This document shows, piece by piece, positions 1 through 9,216 of a stretch of DNA of 25,000 nt (positions within the stretch are counted from its first letter, which is position 1; each line of letters opens with the position of its first letter). The translations under genes were made by a program, and so were the position numbers. The stretch is from contig CAUYUJ010019351.1 in assembly GCA_963575745.1 (NCBI GenBank), forward strand, positions 20,001-45,000, in the 5' to 3' direction. The notes under the pieces are model-generated. The model saw nothing but the letters and a program-made list of their open reading frames with translations. It was not told the origin of the DNA and did no database searches. Origin of the DNA: Prorocentrum cordatum (lineage: Eukaryota > Sar > Dinophyceae > Prorocentrales > Prorocentraceae).

Positions 1-1224
1 TGGGGCCACGGCGGAACTCCCTATGGAGCCGCGAACAATGTGAGGGGTGTGCCGGATTGGGCGCGGTGGTGTCATGCGAACCCTCCCGCTGGAAACTGCG
101 GTAGAGCTCCCTATGGGGCCATGAACCGTGTGAGGGGTGTGCCGAGGTGGTCCATGCGAACCCTCCCACTGGAGCCCTCGGTGGAGCTCCATATGGGGCC
201 ATGAGCCGTGTGAGGGGTGTGCCGACATGGGCATGCGGTGGGCGGGGAGGGCGCATGCGGACGCGGCCATTGGGGCCTTCGGTGGAGCTCCCTATGGGGC
301 CACGAACCGTGTGATGGGTGTGCCAAAATGAGCATGCGGTGGGCGGGGAAGGCGCATGCAGACGCGGCCACTGGGGCTTTCGGCGGAACTCCCTATGGAG
401 CCGCGAACAATGTGAGGGGTGTGCCAGACTGTACACGCGGTGGGCGGGGAAGGCGCATGCGGACGCGGCCACTGGGGCTTTCGGAGGACCTCCCTATGGG
501 GCCACGGACCGTGTGATGGGTATGCCGAAATGGGCATGCGTTGTGCGGGGAAGGCGCATGCGGACGCGGCCACTGGGGCCTTCGGTGGACCTCCCTGTGG
601 GGCCACGAAACGTGTGAGAGGTGTGCCAAAATGGGCATGCGGAGGGCGGGGAAGGCGCATGCGGACGCGGCCACTGGGGCTTTCGGTGGAGCTCTCTGTG
701 GGGCCGCGAACCGTGCGAGGGGTGTGCCAGAATGGGCATGCGGTGGGCGGGGAAGGCGCATGCGGACGCGGCCACTGGGGCCTTCGGTGGAGCATCCTCT
801 GGGGCCACGAACCGTGTGATGGGTGTGTATGCCAAAATGGGCATGCGGTGGGCGGGGAGGGCGCGTGCGGACGCGGCCACTGGGGCCTTCGGTGGAGTTC
901 CCTGTGGGGCCACGAGCCGTGTGAGGGGTGTGCCAGAATGGGCATGCGGAGGGCGGGGAGGGCGCATGCGGACGCGGCCACTGGAGCCTTCGGTGGAGCT
1001 CGCTATGGGCCACGAGCCGTGTGAGGGGTGTGCCAGACTGTACACGCGGTGGGCGGGGAGGACGGATGCGGACGCGGCCACTGGGGCTTTCGGTGGACCT
1101 CCCTATGGGGCCACGGACCGTGTGAAGGGTGTGCCAAAATGGGCATGCGGTGGGCGGGGAGGGCGCATGCGGACGCGGCCACTGGGGCTTTCGGCGGAAC
1201 TCCCAATGGAGCCGCGAACAATGT
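1..1224 (+). repeat. Type-1 tandem array, 101-bp period (array 1)
   Basis: About eleven units, the first two shorter (roughly 80-90 bp) and the rest recurring every 101 bp; the landmark GCATGCGG falls at 253, 354, 455, 556, 657, 758, 863, 964, 1064 and 1165. Each unit carries the core TTCGGTGGAGCTCCCTATGG followed by GGCCACGAACCGTGTG and AGGGGTGTGCC. The array enters from the left edge, so its left end is not visible. It runs straight into a GGA tract. Open frames run through it on both strands, but 101 bp is not a multiple of three, so the frame rotates at each unit; I do not regard it as coding. Confidence 0.93.
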
Positions 1225-1300
1225 GGAGGAGGAGGAGGAGGAGGAGGAGGAGGAGGAGGAGGAGGAGGAGGAGGAGGAGGAGGAGGAGGAGGAGGAGGAG
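1225..1300 (+). repeat. (GGA)n microsatellite, about 25 uninterrupted units
   Basis: Pure GGA repeat directly following the last 101-bp unit. Unlike the other purine tracts here it is not followed by the RE motif; the LINE relic begins instead. Together with the GGA tract at 8583 it probably formed one tract before the LINE insertion. Confidence 0.97.
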
Positions 1301-1682
1301 AGGGAGGTCTGAACAGGATAAGACACTGCAGGGAAAGCGCCGCGCAGTGCACAGACGACCACCTTGGGAAGAGGCGCCGCATATGCCGTCGTCCAGGCCT
1401 CGAGGAGCATGACTGGACCCACCTTATCACGGCCCTCGGCACACGAGGCGCAACATTTTTGTGTCAGAAGGCACCGGGCTCAAGAAGTTCGAGCGTCGCC
1501 AGGAGGACCTGGGGCCGCGACAGTGCCAGGGGAAAAAGACGACGGCTCCACAAGGAGTCGAACCCAACGGGTTTCTGGGTCCGTGGCCACCAAGGGCCTC
1601 GGGCCAGGAATGGCTTGACTATCGGCTCTCCCTTCGTCTGCAGGGTGCCTACAAGAAAGAATCTGCGGTTTCGCTGGGCTTG
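1301..1682 (-). other. Presumed 3' end of the LINE; no clear feature
   Basis: Lies between the CxxC tail and the GGA tract. I see no poly(A), no hairpin and no recognisable domain. It is assigned to the LINE by position only. Confidence 0.4.
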
Positions 1683-2207
1683 CTATGACATCGCGCGATC
1701 TTCACTGGTCACGCAGTCGATCTGAAGGTGGCCAGCGGTGCCAGTACTATAAAAACCGCAGGAGACGCACAGCACGACTTGCCCCGAGGAGACCCATAAT
1801 ATGTGGCCTCGCGCGGCCTCCGCGGTGACAACTCCCTGGGAAAGCACTGCCGAGGCAAGAATAGTTTCGGAATCCCGAGTGGGCCTGTTGTTCCGACCAC
1901 CAACTCTCCTACGCTTGGCACGTGGAAGGAAGGCAGGGCCTTCTCTGTGCGGAGTCACAGGGTCGACCGCGCCCGAAGCCTCACTGGGGGCGGTCGCGAC
2001 ACCCGATGGGGCCAGGACTCTCTGGTCGGCGGTGAGCAGCTCCTCGGCATCTGCCGTGGCTACCTGTGCAAAATTTTGAAAGGCGACTCTGGGCCGCGCA
2101 TTCCTGCCGCCGCTGGGCGATCTGGAGGGGTCGCGTCGAGTCTCCTGAGGCTCGCCGCCGAGAGAGCGCTCCCCGCTCTCCCCTCCCTTGGAAGCCACGT
2201 CGCGCAT
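1683..2207 (-). pseudogene. LINE C-terminal CxxC (zinc-binding-like) tail
   Basis: A 174-residue frame. The first 110 residues are Arg/Ser/Pro rich. Residues 134-165 read GHILWVSSGQVVLCVSCGF and end at HLQIDC, giving H135-x11-C147-x2-C150-x14-C165. A similar 'H.L....G.L.FC..CG......r.L...C' module follows RNase H in dinoflagellate LINE polyproteins, so this is probably its remnant; its biochemical role is not known to me. A stop follows at 1683. Confidence 0.6.
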
Positions 2208-2479
2208 CCCTGCGGGCCAGGCACCTCTCGGCGCCCTTCTGACGCACCGAGGATTCCGTCTTGGCTCCAGTCTGGCAACAAACTATCGCGCCACAAACTC
2301 GGGCGCATGCAGATCATCGCGTGACAGCTGCTCGGATCCTCGGGCAGGTCGGGGGACTTGACTCGCTTCGCACGTGGAAGCAATGCTGCTTCTACCGGGG
2401 TCGGCATGATGCAACGCAGCAATGACGAGCCAATGCAGCACCTGACGCGGACGGATTGCAGAACCATCTTCATGGCTCG

Positions 2480-2758
2480 CTGCTGAAGCTTCTCGGCGGC
2501 ATGAGGGCCCCGGTCCTTTCGCGCCGCTGAGTCAGCCCAACGAGTGCCGCGAGCTTCAGAAGAGTCCCCCGCCTGATGCGCCTTAAAATGGGATATCTGT
2601 ATGGCCCCTCTAAGACCCCCGAGGTCCTCGACTTCCCTCCACGTAGAAACCCATAGATCAGCGTTGGGCCGTCTTGGCCCACATGTGGCGTTTGGGCCAG
2701 CCTCTAGCCCCTGAGCTCTCCCAAGATAACCGGTGTGTGCAAGGGGGGGGGGGGGCAT
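2480..2758 (-). pseudogene. LINE RNase H domain, C-terminal half
   Basis: Residues 32-86 of the frame starting at 2758 read NADLWVSTW, then IQISHFKAHQ, then TRWADSAARKDRG. This matches the RNase H end 'h.D.W...w....v...KaH.......GN..AD..A', with His61 and the last catalytic Asp (D76) in place. The third catalytic Asp, expected between the Glu in the upstream half and the DLW segment, is not evident: the position nearest to it reads HTP where HTD would be expected. The rest of the frame (to 2060) has no domain I recognise. Confidence 0.75.
2743..2755. repeat. 13-G homopolymer at the RNase H frame break
   Basis: Thirteen consecutive G (poly-C on the coding strand). The RNase H frame changes exactly across it, so length slippage here, or a sequencing length error, explains the split of the domain. 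Confidence 0.9.
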
Positions 2759-3078
2759 GCATTCAGCACCTGCAAGAAAACGTATAACTCAGATCGCGGG
2801 GGGCTCTGAGAGGGCCCAGGTAACGCCCCATATGCCATGAGTTCAATGTTGACCCCGTATTTCACGAACCCGCATCCTGCCCCCGTCGCCTCTGGCCAGA
2901 ACCATGACTTCCGACGCGCGCCGTCGGTGCAAATTTTTCCTGTGACGATGTCGAGGGAGCCGTGCTCAACATGCCATCTCTGACTGTCGTCGCGCCTCGG
3001 CAAAGGCGGGAAGCACGATCTTGGTGCCAGACCGCGTCCAGAACCATGAGTTTTCTCTCGCATCGGCAGGCTCCGCAT
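2756..3078 (-). pseudogene. LINE RNase H domain, N-terminal half
   Basis: In the frame starting at 3078, KICTDGARR (residues 48-56) supplies the first RNase H catalytic Asp (D52, codon near 2925). GAGCGFVKYGV and YGALPGPSQSPPR follow as the strands of the five-stranded sheet, and SELYVFLQVLNA supplies the catalytic Glu (E97, codon near 2790). This is the usual order D...E of a type I RNase H, which would remove element RNA from the RNA-DNA hybrid. The frame ends at a 13-G run, after which the domain continues in another frame. Confidence 0.8.
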
Positions 3079-3280
3079 GTCGATGCTACCTGTAGCCTCT
3101 GTGCGCTGCTGTGCTCTCCCAAGACACCATGCTATGTGATAGTATTTGCAATGCTAATGATCGCGGTGTGCACAGCGCGATGTAGAAACATATCCATAGC
3201 GATACAGACGACTTGGCGACCAGAAGCCTTCCCCGACGATGGTGCGTAACATAGCGGATCCGTTGTCGGTGGGGCTCCAT

Positions 3281-3412
3281 GTTCGTGGCGGGGGCAACGG
3301 GCGGCATGTGCCATCAGGCATTTCCTGATCCGATTCGGCGTCCAGAGGTCGTGGCGGAGGCAGCGGGCGGCGAGCGCCATCGGGCATTTCCTGATCCGAC
3401 TCGGCGTCCAGA
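3281..3412 (-). repeat. Tandem duplication of 66 bp inside the LINE linker
   Basis: Two adjacent 66-bp copies (3281-3346 and 3347-3412) differ at only a few positions. On the minus strand they encode two in-frame 22-residue copies containing PLDAESDQEMPDG and PLPPPR. The unit length is a multiple of three. Confidence 0.92.
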
Positions 3413-3429
3413 GGCTCCAACGGGGTCCC

Positions 3430-3765
3430 TTTCAGGGGGCTGATGACGGGCTCTATCCACTGCCCAAGGGGCGCTTTGGGGTCCATGTTGGCGTCGGCTG
3501 GGTTCTTCCTCTCAGCCCGAGACTCCCATGGGCGTCGCACTGCAGCTGCGCGGACTGTATCACGAATATTACGTGGCGCGTCGAAGCGGAGGTTGAACGT
3601 GTCGCCTAGGTCGGTGACGGAAGTAAAGGCAGACGTGGACCTCCACTTCAAATCACGCAAGGCTAGTAGCATGGCCCCCGTCGTGCCTGCGACCTGGCTC
3701 CACGGAGATTTATCTTGAACAAATGCGGAATACCTGTCGGCGCCACGCTTGCTGCAAACTGTCAT
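3430..3765 (-). pseudogene. LINE post-palm (thumb/connection) segment
   Basis: In a 203-residue frame ending at 3154, residues 20-86 (SPWSQVAGTTGAMLLALRDL, KWRSTSAFTSVTDLGDTFNL, then RDTVRAAAVRRPW) match the segment dinoflagellate LINE polyproteins carry between reverse transcriptase and RNase H, typically 'W..v.GP..A..L.L.RLGW...sa....DlG..l.l'. No catalytic residues are expected. The rest of the frame is Pro/Asp/Glu-rich linker containing a 22-residue duplication. Confidence 0.7.
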
Positions 3766-3838
3766 TAGAGATACTCCGATCCCAGATCAAGAGTGACCAT
3801 CGAAATATCGGCTAACCCAAAACGCTACCTGGGTATCT

Positions 3839-4411
3839 TCAGCCGTGGAGCCTTGGAGACAGGAGGTCATCCAGGACGAGGTGGAAAATCGTGGAATGTA
3901 ACATGTCCCCCCCAAGACGCACCTTATTTGTCGCGCTGACTGTGGGGGGGGGCGCCGTGCGCCCCAGCCCCGTGCTGCATGGCCGATGGTAGCGCTTGAC
4001 GAGCAAACCTCGCCACGATTGCGCCTGCCATTCATAATAGAGTTCGTGCCGTCCGTTTCTAGCCGTCTCGACGCGACCCCGCTGTTTCCGAGCTCGACGC
4101 GGGCGAACTGCAGCGACCTCGATTGCCGAGGCCCCCAATGCCGGGGTATATCGATTCCCCGCATGTCGCACGCGGCCCAAAACTTTCTTGCCGACGAGAG
4201 GATTGCTGGAGGTGGGGGTCATTTTGTGATTAACGGGCTCAAGCTCCATGCCCTGAAGGACGCCCGCCAGAAGAGTTGAGAATTTGACGGCCGCGTCGCC
4301 TATTTTGATTGGGGTACCTATGATGGCTAACGTGATAACATCTGCATGCAAGTCGATCGTCCTCGAGATGCTGTCCGTGTAACGAATGAGCGAATCAAAT
4401 GGAGAGAGCAT
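3839..4411 (-). pseudogene. LINE reverse transcriptase palm and downstream segment
   Basis: A 190-residue frame. Residues 1-20 correspond to the end of the GLPxGC block region, and residues 20-32 (DLHADVITLAIIG) occupy the position of the catalytic F/Y-x-D-D box. The box reads H22-A23-D24-V25, so the aromatic residue and the second Asp are both lost, which would abolish polymerase activity. GMELEPVNHKMTPTSS aligns with the helix and K-box that follow the palm, and GKKVLGRVRHAGN plus the Arg-rich RPRRARKQRGRVETARNGRH match the region before the thumb. A frame change at about 4411-4420 separates it from the preceding block. Confidence 0.8.
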
Positions 4412-4700
4412 CGCGCACTGGAGGCAAAACGTGGCAAGCGGCCAGCCTGGCAGTGCTCCTCGAACTGCCCATGCGGGCTGAGAATAGCACCCATTCCGTG
4501 CAGCCCGTCGCGCACTCTTTTACATCTGCAACGCGAGAACGAGCAGGCGTGCAGGAAAATGACGGGTCCGCGCCGGCTGAGCGTTTTCACGGAACGCGAT
4601 CAAGTGCTTGGACGGTGGTGTGGCTGCTGTCGGTGTAGGTGGTGGCCGCCTCAGCCTGCGCGAGCAGGCGCGCCGCCGCGTCTGCGGTCGACTTCTGCGC

Positions 4701-5426
4701 TCATAGCGCCAAGCGTGGCCGGTCTAAACTCGCAGCCCAGGAGCGTGTCCACCCGAGACGAGCCTTGGCCCCAAGCCGGCAAACCGAATTCCGCAACGCA
4801 GTAGGCCGATACTCCCCATGCGATTTTGCCAGCAGAACGATGTGCGTGTTCCGAAACAAAATTGGCCAGATACCCCGAGTCTCACATAAATGTATGATGT
4901 GCCCCAAGAGCGAGAGGGCGCCATTCGAGACAAGGGACCAATGCCTGGGCCTGAACCGATCTGCCCCAACCTCGGTGCTCGACGGGAACCTCGAGGCAGC
5001 CTGGCGAAGGTCCGATATCCGTAGGGGAGAATATCGGGGCCCTCGCTCGACGATGTCCTTGAGGTCGGCCAATGGCGTGTCCTCGGAGTCCTGGGAGGTG
5101 CTGTCGTCGCCCCTCGGGGCCTCGTCGAGGCCGTCCCAGATGGCTCGCCAGAAGCCTCGCTTCGTGTCCGCAATGTCTTTAGGGGAGCTCGAGGGGCCCG
5201 TGGGAGCGTCTACCGTGGAGAGCTGCCAACCCCTGGGCTTGGTCCATCGACGCGCTGCGCTTGGTGTTCGCATCAGCGATGTGCAAGCCCGTGCGCGAAA
5301 ATATTTGCCTCGCTGAATCGCAAACCGATGCTCGTCAACTTTGGCCTGCCTCCCGAGCAGGGTGCCTAAGTGCTGCGGCATGTGCGGGTGCATGCGCGGG
5401 GGCTGTGCGATAATGCATGCGACCAA
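4701..5426 (-). pseudogene. LINE reverse transcriptase, N-terminal and fingers region
   Basis: A 241-residue frame. ARRWTKPRGW and the following Ser/Asp-rich linker to FWRAIWD match the pre-RT segment of dinoflagellate LINEs. TEVGADRFRPRHW (151-163) is the first RT block (the fingers motif with G-x-D and R-x-x-HW), HIIHLCETRGIWP follows as an alpha helix plus WP turn, and VLLAKSHGEYRPTALRNSVCRL (197 on) is the 'I-P-K...R-P-I' block, with the expected Lys and Arg-Pro present. It would polymerise cDNA on element RNA in target-primed reverse transcription. The frame breaks soon after this block, and the region joining it to the palm (4700-4412) is only readable in pieces in a second frame (4590-4327). 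Confidence 0.85.
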
Positions 5427-6057
5427 GTGCAGTGTGGGGGGGAGATGTGTTACCGCGAGGGTGCCGTTCTCGACCCCTCCTTCCCATGAAAATCACAAGG
5501 CGCGTCCGCGCGTGCTCGTATCTGGTCGACCGTCGCCCCGCGCGCACATGAGACGAAGATCGAGCGCGTGTGCTTGCAGTGTGCGAAGTGCGCGTGGCTG
5601 CTGAGTGCCCGCAGGTTGCTGCCGCGCAAGGGCGCCTCCCCGCGGTTGAATATCGATGCCGCGGCCCGTCGTGGCGGCCTGTGAACTCAGGCTCGGGCTT
5701 GTCATCCTTAAATCGTGGCACGAGCTCCTGCTCCACCCTTTGGTGCAGAGCAGCACTCAAGGTGCCGCTGCGCTTCGAATGCGCATTGCGGTCGCCGTGG
5801 CCACCGCTGGCGTCAGTTCTCATGAACTGCGTCCAGTCACTATCTGGAGCGCCTCTCTGAGGATAGCGGGGTTCGCCGCTTCTATCTTCCCGCCCCCGAG
5901 TTGACGGGGTGGGCTTGAGAGGAAATGCGCGTGGACCTACTTGTCGAAGCCCGTGCTGCGATCTCGGTCGCGCTGCCAGCGGCGCCTCCGAAGGCAGTGC
6001 TGACGCGGTGGGAAACCGTGCGCTCGACGTGGCCTCGTCATTTGAATCGCCAAGAAA
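5427..6057 (-). other. LINE interval between endonuclease and reverse transcriptase; no domain recognised
   Basis: By position this should hold the end of the endonuclease and the linker before the reverse transcriptase. A 162-residue open frame (5823-5335) spans most of it but is Arg/His/Ala rich and shows no motif I recognise. It is most likely frameshifted LINE sequence. Confidence 0.5.
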
Positions 6058-7071
6058 TCAAGAGGCAGGGTCACGATGCGTGCCAATTGAAGAGAAGACC
6101 ACATCACCTCCTAGCCGTTGGGGCAGCTCTGTTTCGCGAAGTACTTCTGGAGCGGCGTCCCAGTCGCTTGCCACCACAATCGGCAGCTCGTAGCACCGGA
6201 AATATTCGCCCAACTTCGAAATAATCCAAATGTTCGCACCGCGGCGGCGCTGGCCTTGGTGCGAGTAGACTGAGGCAAGTATCAAACCGCCACGAAGACC
6301 AGCTTGCACCTGCATGCAGACTGCATGCTCTGCAACAAAGGTGTGATCTGTCATGGGAACTCGTATTGGCACCGCGCCGATGTGACCGCGCGCGAAGACA
6401 CCACCTCCACCAGTTGGCTTGTTGGCGTCGGAGAGCGCTGCGTCGGATGTAAATGCCTGCCAGCCCTGTTTGCGACGCCACTCTTCAGCAAGAAGCCGAG
6501 ACGACCCATGTAAGTGCAACTCTTGACCAGCAACTATGGTCTGGGTGCAGCGATTCAGGCCGTCCTTCATCTGCGGCCCGCCCGAAATGTTGAACGCAGC
6601 AAATGCCAGACCTTGCTGGGGCCGCGGTGCGCGCCTAGGTCTTGCCGCGTGCCCCTCGACAGGACTGCCTTGCCCAACAAAACATGGGTCACCTACCTTC
6701 TGCTTCGAAACTGAGTTACATGCCGCATCCGAGCCCTCGCGCGGTTGACCGCTGACCAGCGCGCGAGGCGGGTCGCGGGGGCCCTGCTCGGACTTGACAC
6801 CGACGCCCAGAGTCAGGTCGGAGGGCTCCCCTTGCCAAATCATTCCCGAGTCGCGGGCAGTCCCGCCTGGGCTGACATCGGGTGCGCGAACGCTATGCTC
6901 AGCGCGCGCCTTAGCACGAAAGCCGGCATCGTCCCGAAGTAAACCAGAGGACCGTTTTGGGGCGACCTGATACGACGGGGGCTGAGAGGGCAGCGTATGG
7001 GCATGCACCGCTCGCTCCGCCCCCGATTCACCTTGCGAAGTCGCCGAAACTTGCGAGGCCGAGTGCGACAT
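6058..7071 (-). pseudogene. LINE endonuclease (exo-endonuclease-phosphatase fold) remnant
   Basis: A 337-residue frame. The first 150 residues are low complexity and probably linker. The endonuclease begins at FAAFNISGG (157-165); QELHLH (183-188) supplies the Glu of the conserved QE motif, GGGGVFAR (about 226-233) matches the conserved G-rich strand, SVYSHQGQ follows, and VVASDWDAAPEVL corresponds to the usual G-D-F-N catalytic motif. In active APE-like LINE endonucleases that motif is D-x-N; here it reads D303-W-D305, so the Asn is replaced. The domain would nick the target DNA to prime reverse transcription. It is cut short by a stop at 6058 before the final SDH motif, so I call it broken. 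The 7072-7408 gap between ORF1 and this frame has only frameshifted fragments. Confidence 0.75.
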
Positions 7072-7408
7072 TGCACGGACATCCCACGAACGCCATGCGT
7101 GGTCGGAGGAGCCAACACCATCGCCAAAACCGTGGTCTGTTCAATTTGACGACTGCCAGCGCGAGGATTCGACCCCTCTATCGAATAATTTGACAAAAGT
7201 GCAGTGCGCCCAGTAGGATTGGTCAGACTTCTGTCCAAATTGTTAGAGGAAGCCCCAGGAGTCTGACTCCATGTGTGAATGCTTCCGCCAACTGTTTGTC
7301 GCGGCATAACATTCAGGTGAAGAAGAAGAAATTAACGTTTGCCTGTCGCCTCCTATGTATATGTAAGCTCGTCACGGTCCTCTGAGGGGATGGCTGCATC
7401 CCAGGCCG

Positions 7409-8359
7409 TCAGTATGGCTGGCGCGGCAGGCACGCTGGATGAGGTAGGTTGGCCACCTCTCCCATGGGCCCGTTGCCGTGCGATGGTGCCGCGCAGCTCC
7501 TTGTACTGCTATTTGGGAGATTGTACGTGTACTTCGCCGCTGCCTGGTGCGACCGTCGGGGCGGCGTGGACGATCTGTCCCAGGCGCGCCATAGCGTCAT
7601 CGATGTCCAGCTCGGTCTGCGTGGCGTCTGGCCCTGGCCGCACACTTGTGGCGAGGACCGCCGTGCGCGCAGCTGGACCTCGGTGTCCACCACTGCCACC
7701 TCGGCTTCGGCTGACTGGAGGTCTGCCTTCTTCTGGGTGGACGCCTTCTCCAGCTCCCCATACTGCTCACGAAGGGTTGCCACCTCACGAGACTTCTGAG
7801 CTTGACGGTCCAAGGACCTGCGAAGGAGGTCGTCGGCCGTCCTCGTAGCCCTTTCGACCTCCTCCGCCTCTTGGAGCTCCTTGCGGGCCGCCGCCACGAG
7901 GAAGCTCGAGTCGTCAACAAGGCCCAGGCGACGGAGAGCGCCCAAAGCCTTTCGAGCTCTGGCCACTGTGTCGGACACGGTGACGGGCTCCTCGGCGGGC
8001 TCGTCGTTGCCCTTGCCTATGTCACGTTCTCGCCGTGACTGGCTGGGCTTGCAAGGTGGCGGCGCTGGGGACCGTTCCGAGCGGTGATCAGGCGGAGGTC
8101 CCGCTGGGTCGGCTTTGCCAGCGCGGTCGCGGCCGCACCGGTTGCACCGATCGATGCCCGCGAAGCTGTTCTGGTAGCCACGCTGCCTGCTAGCAGCGCA
8201 TGGCCCGCGAGGATCAATCTTGCCACCTGCATCCTCAGGACGACGAAATGCCACCCGCGGGACCAGCGAACCGTGATGCCCCCGCAGCGTCGCCTGTGCT
8301 GCGTCGAGCTGAAGCAGGCGCCCGGCCTCCGCTCGACGTCGTTCAAGCGGCGGGGCCAC
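7409..8359 (-). pseudogene. LINE ORF1-like (gag-like) remnant with RanBP2-like Cys motif and coiled coil
   Basis: A 316-residue open frame. Residues 54-75 hold a single Cys, then NSFAGIDRCNRCG, the second half of a W-x-C-x2-C-x10-C-x2-C (RanBP2-type) zinc finger; the first half is damaged, with only Cys54 left in this frame. Residues about 130-240 are rich in Glu, Arg, Ala, Leu and Gln in heptad-like spacing (for example EVATLREQYGELEKA) and should form a coiled coil. In dinoflagellate LINEs an ORF1 with such a finger and coiled coil lies upstream of the endonuclease, as here, and presumably binds element RNA. An overlapping frame reaches 8577, so the original start probably lay further 5'. 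The C-terminal 80 residues look frameshifted. Confidence 0.6.
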
Positions 8360-8582
8360 GCGGGAGATGCCGACCTCGCCCTCGGCGTGTCGAGCGTCCC
8401 GCGGGCTGTCGCCAGGTCATCGCAGGGCGTGAACGGCGACAGCGGCCGCGAGAGCGCAGGGGCTGTTGGACATGAGAAGTGGTGCACCGCCGCCCGCTGA
8501 ACACGGGCTCGCGGCGGCTGGGGTCGTGGTGACGTGCGGGCCTGTCCCGAAGAAGAAGAAGACGCCTCGGACCACAACGCCT

Positions 8583-8718
8583 GGAGGGAGGAGGAGGAGG
8601 AGAAGGAGGAGGAGGAGGAGGAAGAAGAGGGAGGAGGAGGAGGAGGAGGAGGACAAGGGAGGAGGAGGAGGAGGAGGAGGCGGAGGAGGAGGAAGAGGAG
8701 GAGGAGGATGAGAGGAGG
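8583..8718 (+). repeat. GGA-rich microsatellite, imperfect
   Basis: GGA repeats broken by GAAG, GGAGGGA and GGC variants. The LINE 5' end abuts its left side and an RE motif its right side. I interpret it as the right part of a GGA tract interrupted by the LINE. Confidence 0.95.
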
Positions 8719-8719
8719 A

Positions 8720-8772
8720 CCGCGGGGACCGTCTCTTCAAAACGAGGACCCAACACCACAGGATGGTTGGGA
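8720..8772 (+). repeat. RE motif, copy a (conserved cassette right end)
   Basis: CGCGGGG, then GTCTCTTCAAAACGAGGA, then the dyad CCCAAC (8749-8754), an 11-nt loop and GTTGGG (8766-8771), ending TTGGGA. It matches the copies at 15647, 15787 (reversed), 21416 and 24493 over about 50 bp. As at the other sites it directly follows a purine trinucleotide tract. Confidence 0.9.
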
Positions 8773-8881
8773 ACAAAACGCAACAAACACACCACAACGC
8801 AACACAACACAACGCAACGCATCACAACACAACACAACACAACACAACATGACACGACACAACACAAGACACACGCACACA
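8773..8881 (+). repeat. ACAAC-type microsatellite
   Basis: Imperfect repeats of AACAC/AACGC between the first RE and the type-2 array. It may have grown from the A/C-rich sequence that follows RE copies elsewhere (ACAAA at 21472, CAAAAAG at 15701). Confidence 0.9.
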
Positions 8882-8882
8882 G

Positions 8883-9057
8883 ACGCCCTCCACCCCGCCG
8901 TGCCTCCCAGGAGCCACCGACAGTAACGACAATTGCGTAGTTCGCACCCCCCCAAGAAGCCGCGAGGTCTCGGCTGGATCTGCGTGGCCCTCCACTCCGC
9001 TGTGCCTCCCCGGAGGTCGCGAACATAGCGACACCAGTTCGCAGCGCCCACTGAGGC
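8883..9057 (+). repeat. Type-2 tandem array, two units
   Basis: Two diverged units of about 100 bp with CTCCACTCCGCTGTGCCTCC, ACGACAATTGCG, AGTTCGCA and GCCGCGAGGTCTCGG. The same unit makes the long array at 11290-12065. It precedes a GGA tract and an RE, so it forms a very short cassette. Confidence 0.8.
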
Positions 9058-9162
9058 AGGAGGGAGGAGGCATGAGGACGGAGAGGAGGAAGAGGAGGAG
9101 GAGGAGGAGGAGGAGGAGGAGGAGGAGGAGGAGGAGAAGGAAGAGGAGGAGGGAGAGGAGGA
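9058..9162 (+). repeat. GGA-rich microsatellite
   Basis: GGA repeats with GAAGG and GGGA interruptions between the short type-2 array and RE copy b. Confidence 0.95.
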
Positions 9163-9216
9163 GACGCGACCGCAATGCTCCATTCAAAACGAGAACCCAA
9201 CACAGGAAGGTTGGGA
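9163..9216 (+). repeat. RE motif, copy b
   Basis: GACGCGACCGCAATGCTC, then CATTCAAAACGAGAA, then CCCAAC, an 8-nt loop and GTTGGGA. The loop is three bases shorter than in copy a, but both dyad arms are intact. Confidence 0.85.

Larger units (their letters stand above)
1301..8582 (-). mobile_element. Decayed dinoflagellate-type LINE (non-LTR retrotransposon), antisense
   Basis: Read on the minus strand, the protein relics come in the expected order: ORF1-like Cys motif and coiled coil (8359-7409), exo-endonuclease-phosphatase endonuclease (about 6600-6058), reverse transcriptase fingers (4974-4790), palm (4411-3839), post-palm region (3765-3430), RNase H (2930-2500) and a CxxC tail (1810-1710). 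They lie in different frames with stops between them, so the copy is dead. Both limits are drawn at GGA tracts because recognisable LINE sequence stops near them and no poly(A) tail or target-site duplication is visible. Its length (about 7.3 kb) suits a nearly full-length element. The class assignment is strong; the exact ends are inferred. Confidence 0.85.

Noticed and set aside
292-1442. Long minus-strand open frames over array 1 and the GGA tract, including a poly-Pro stretch
   Set aside because: Frames are open on both strands and rotate with the 101-bp period; the poly-Pro comes from the GGA tract. No domain or conserved start.
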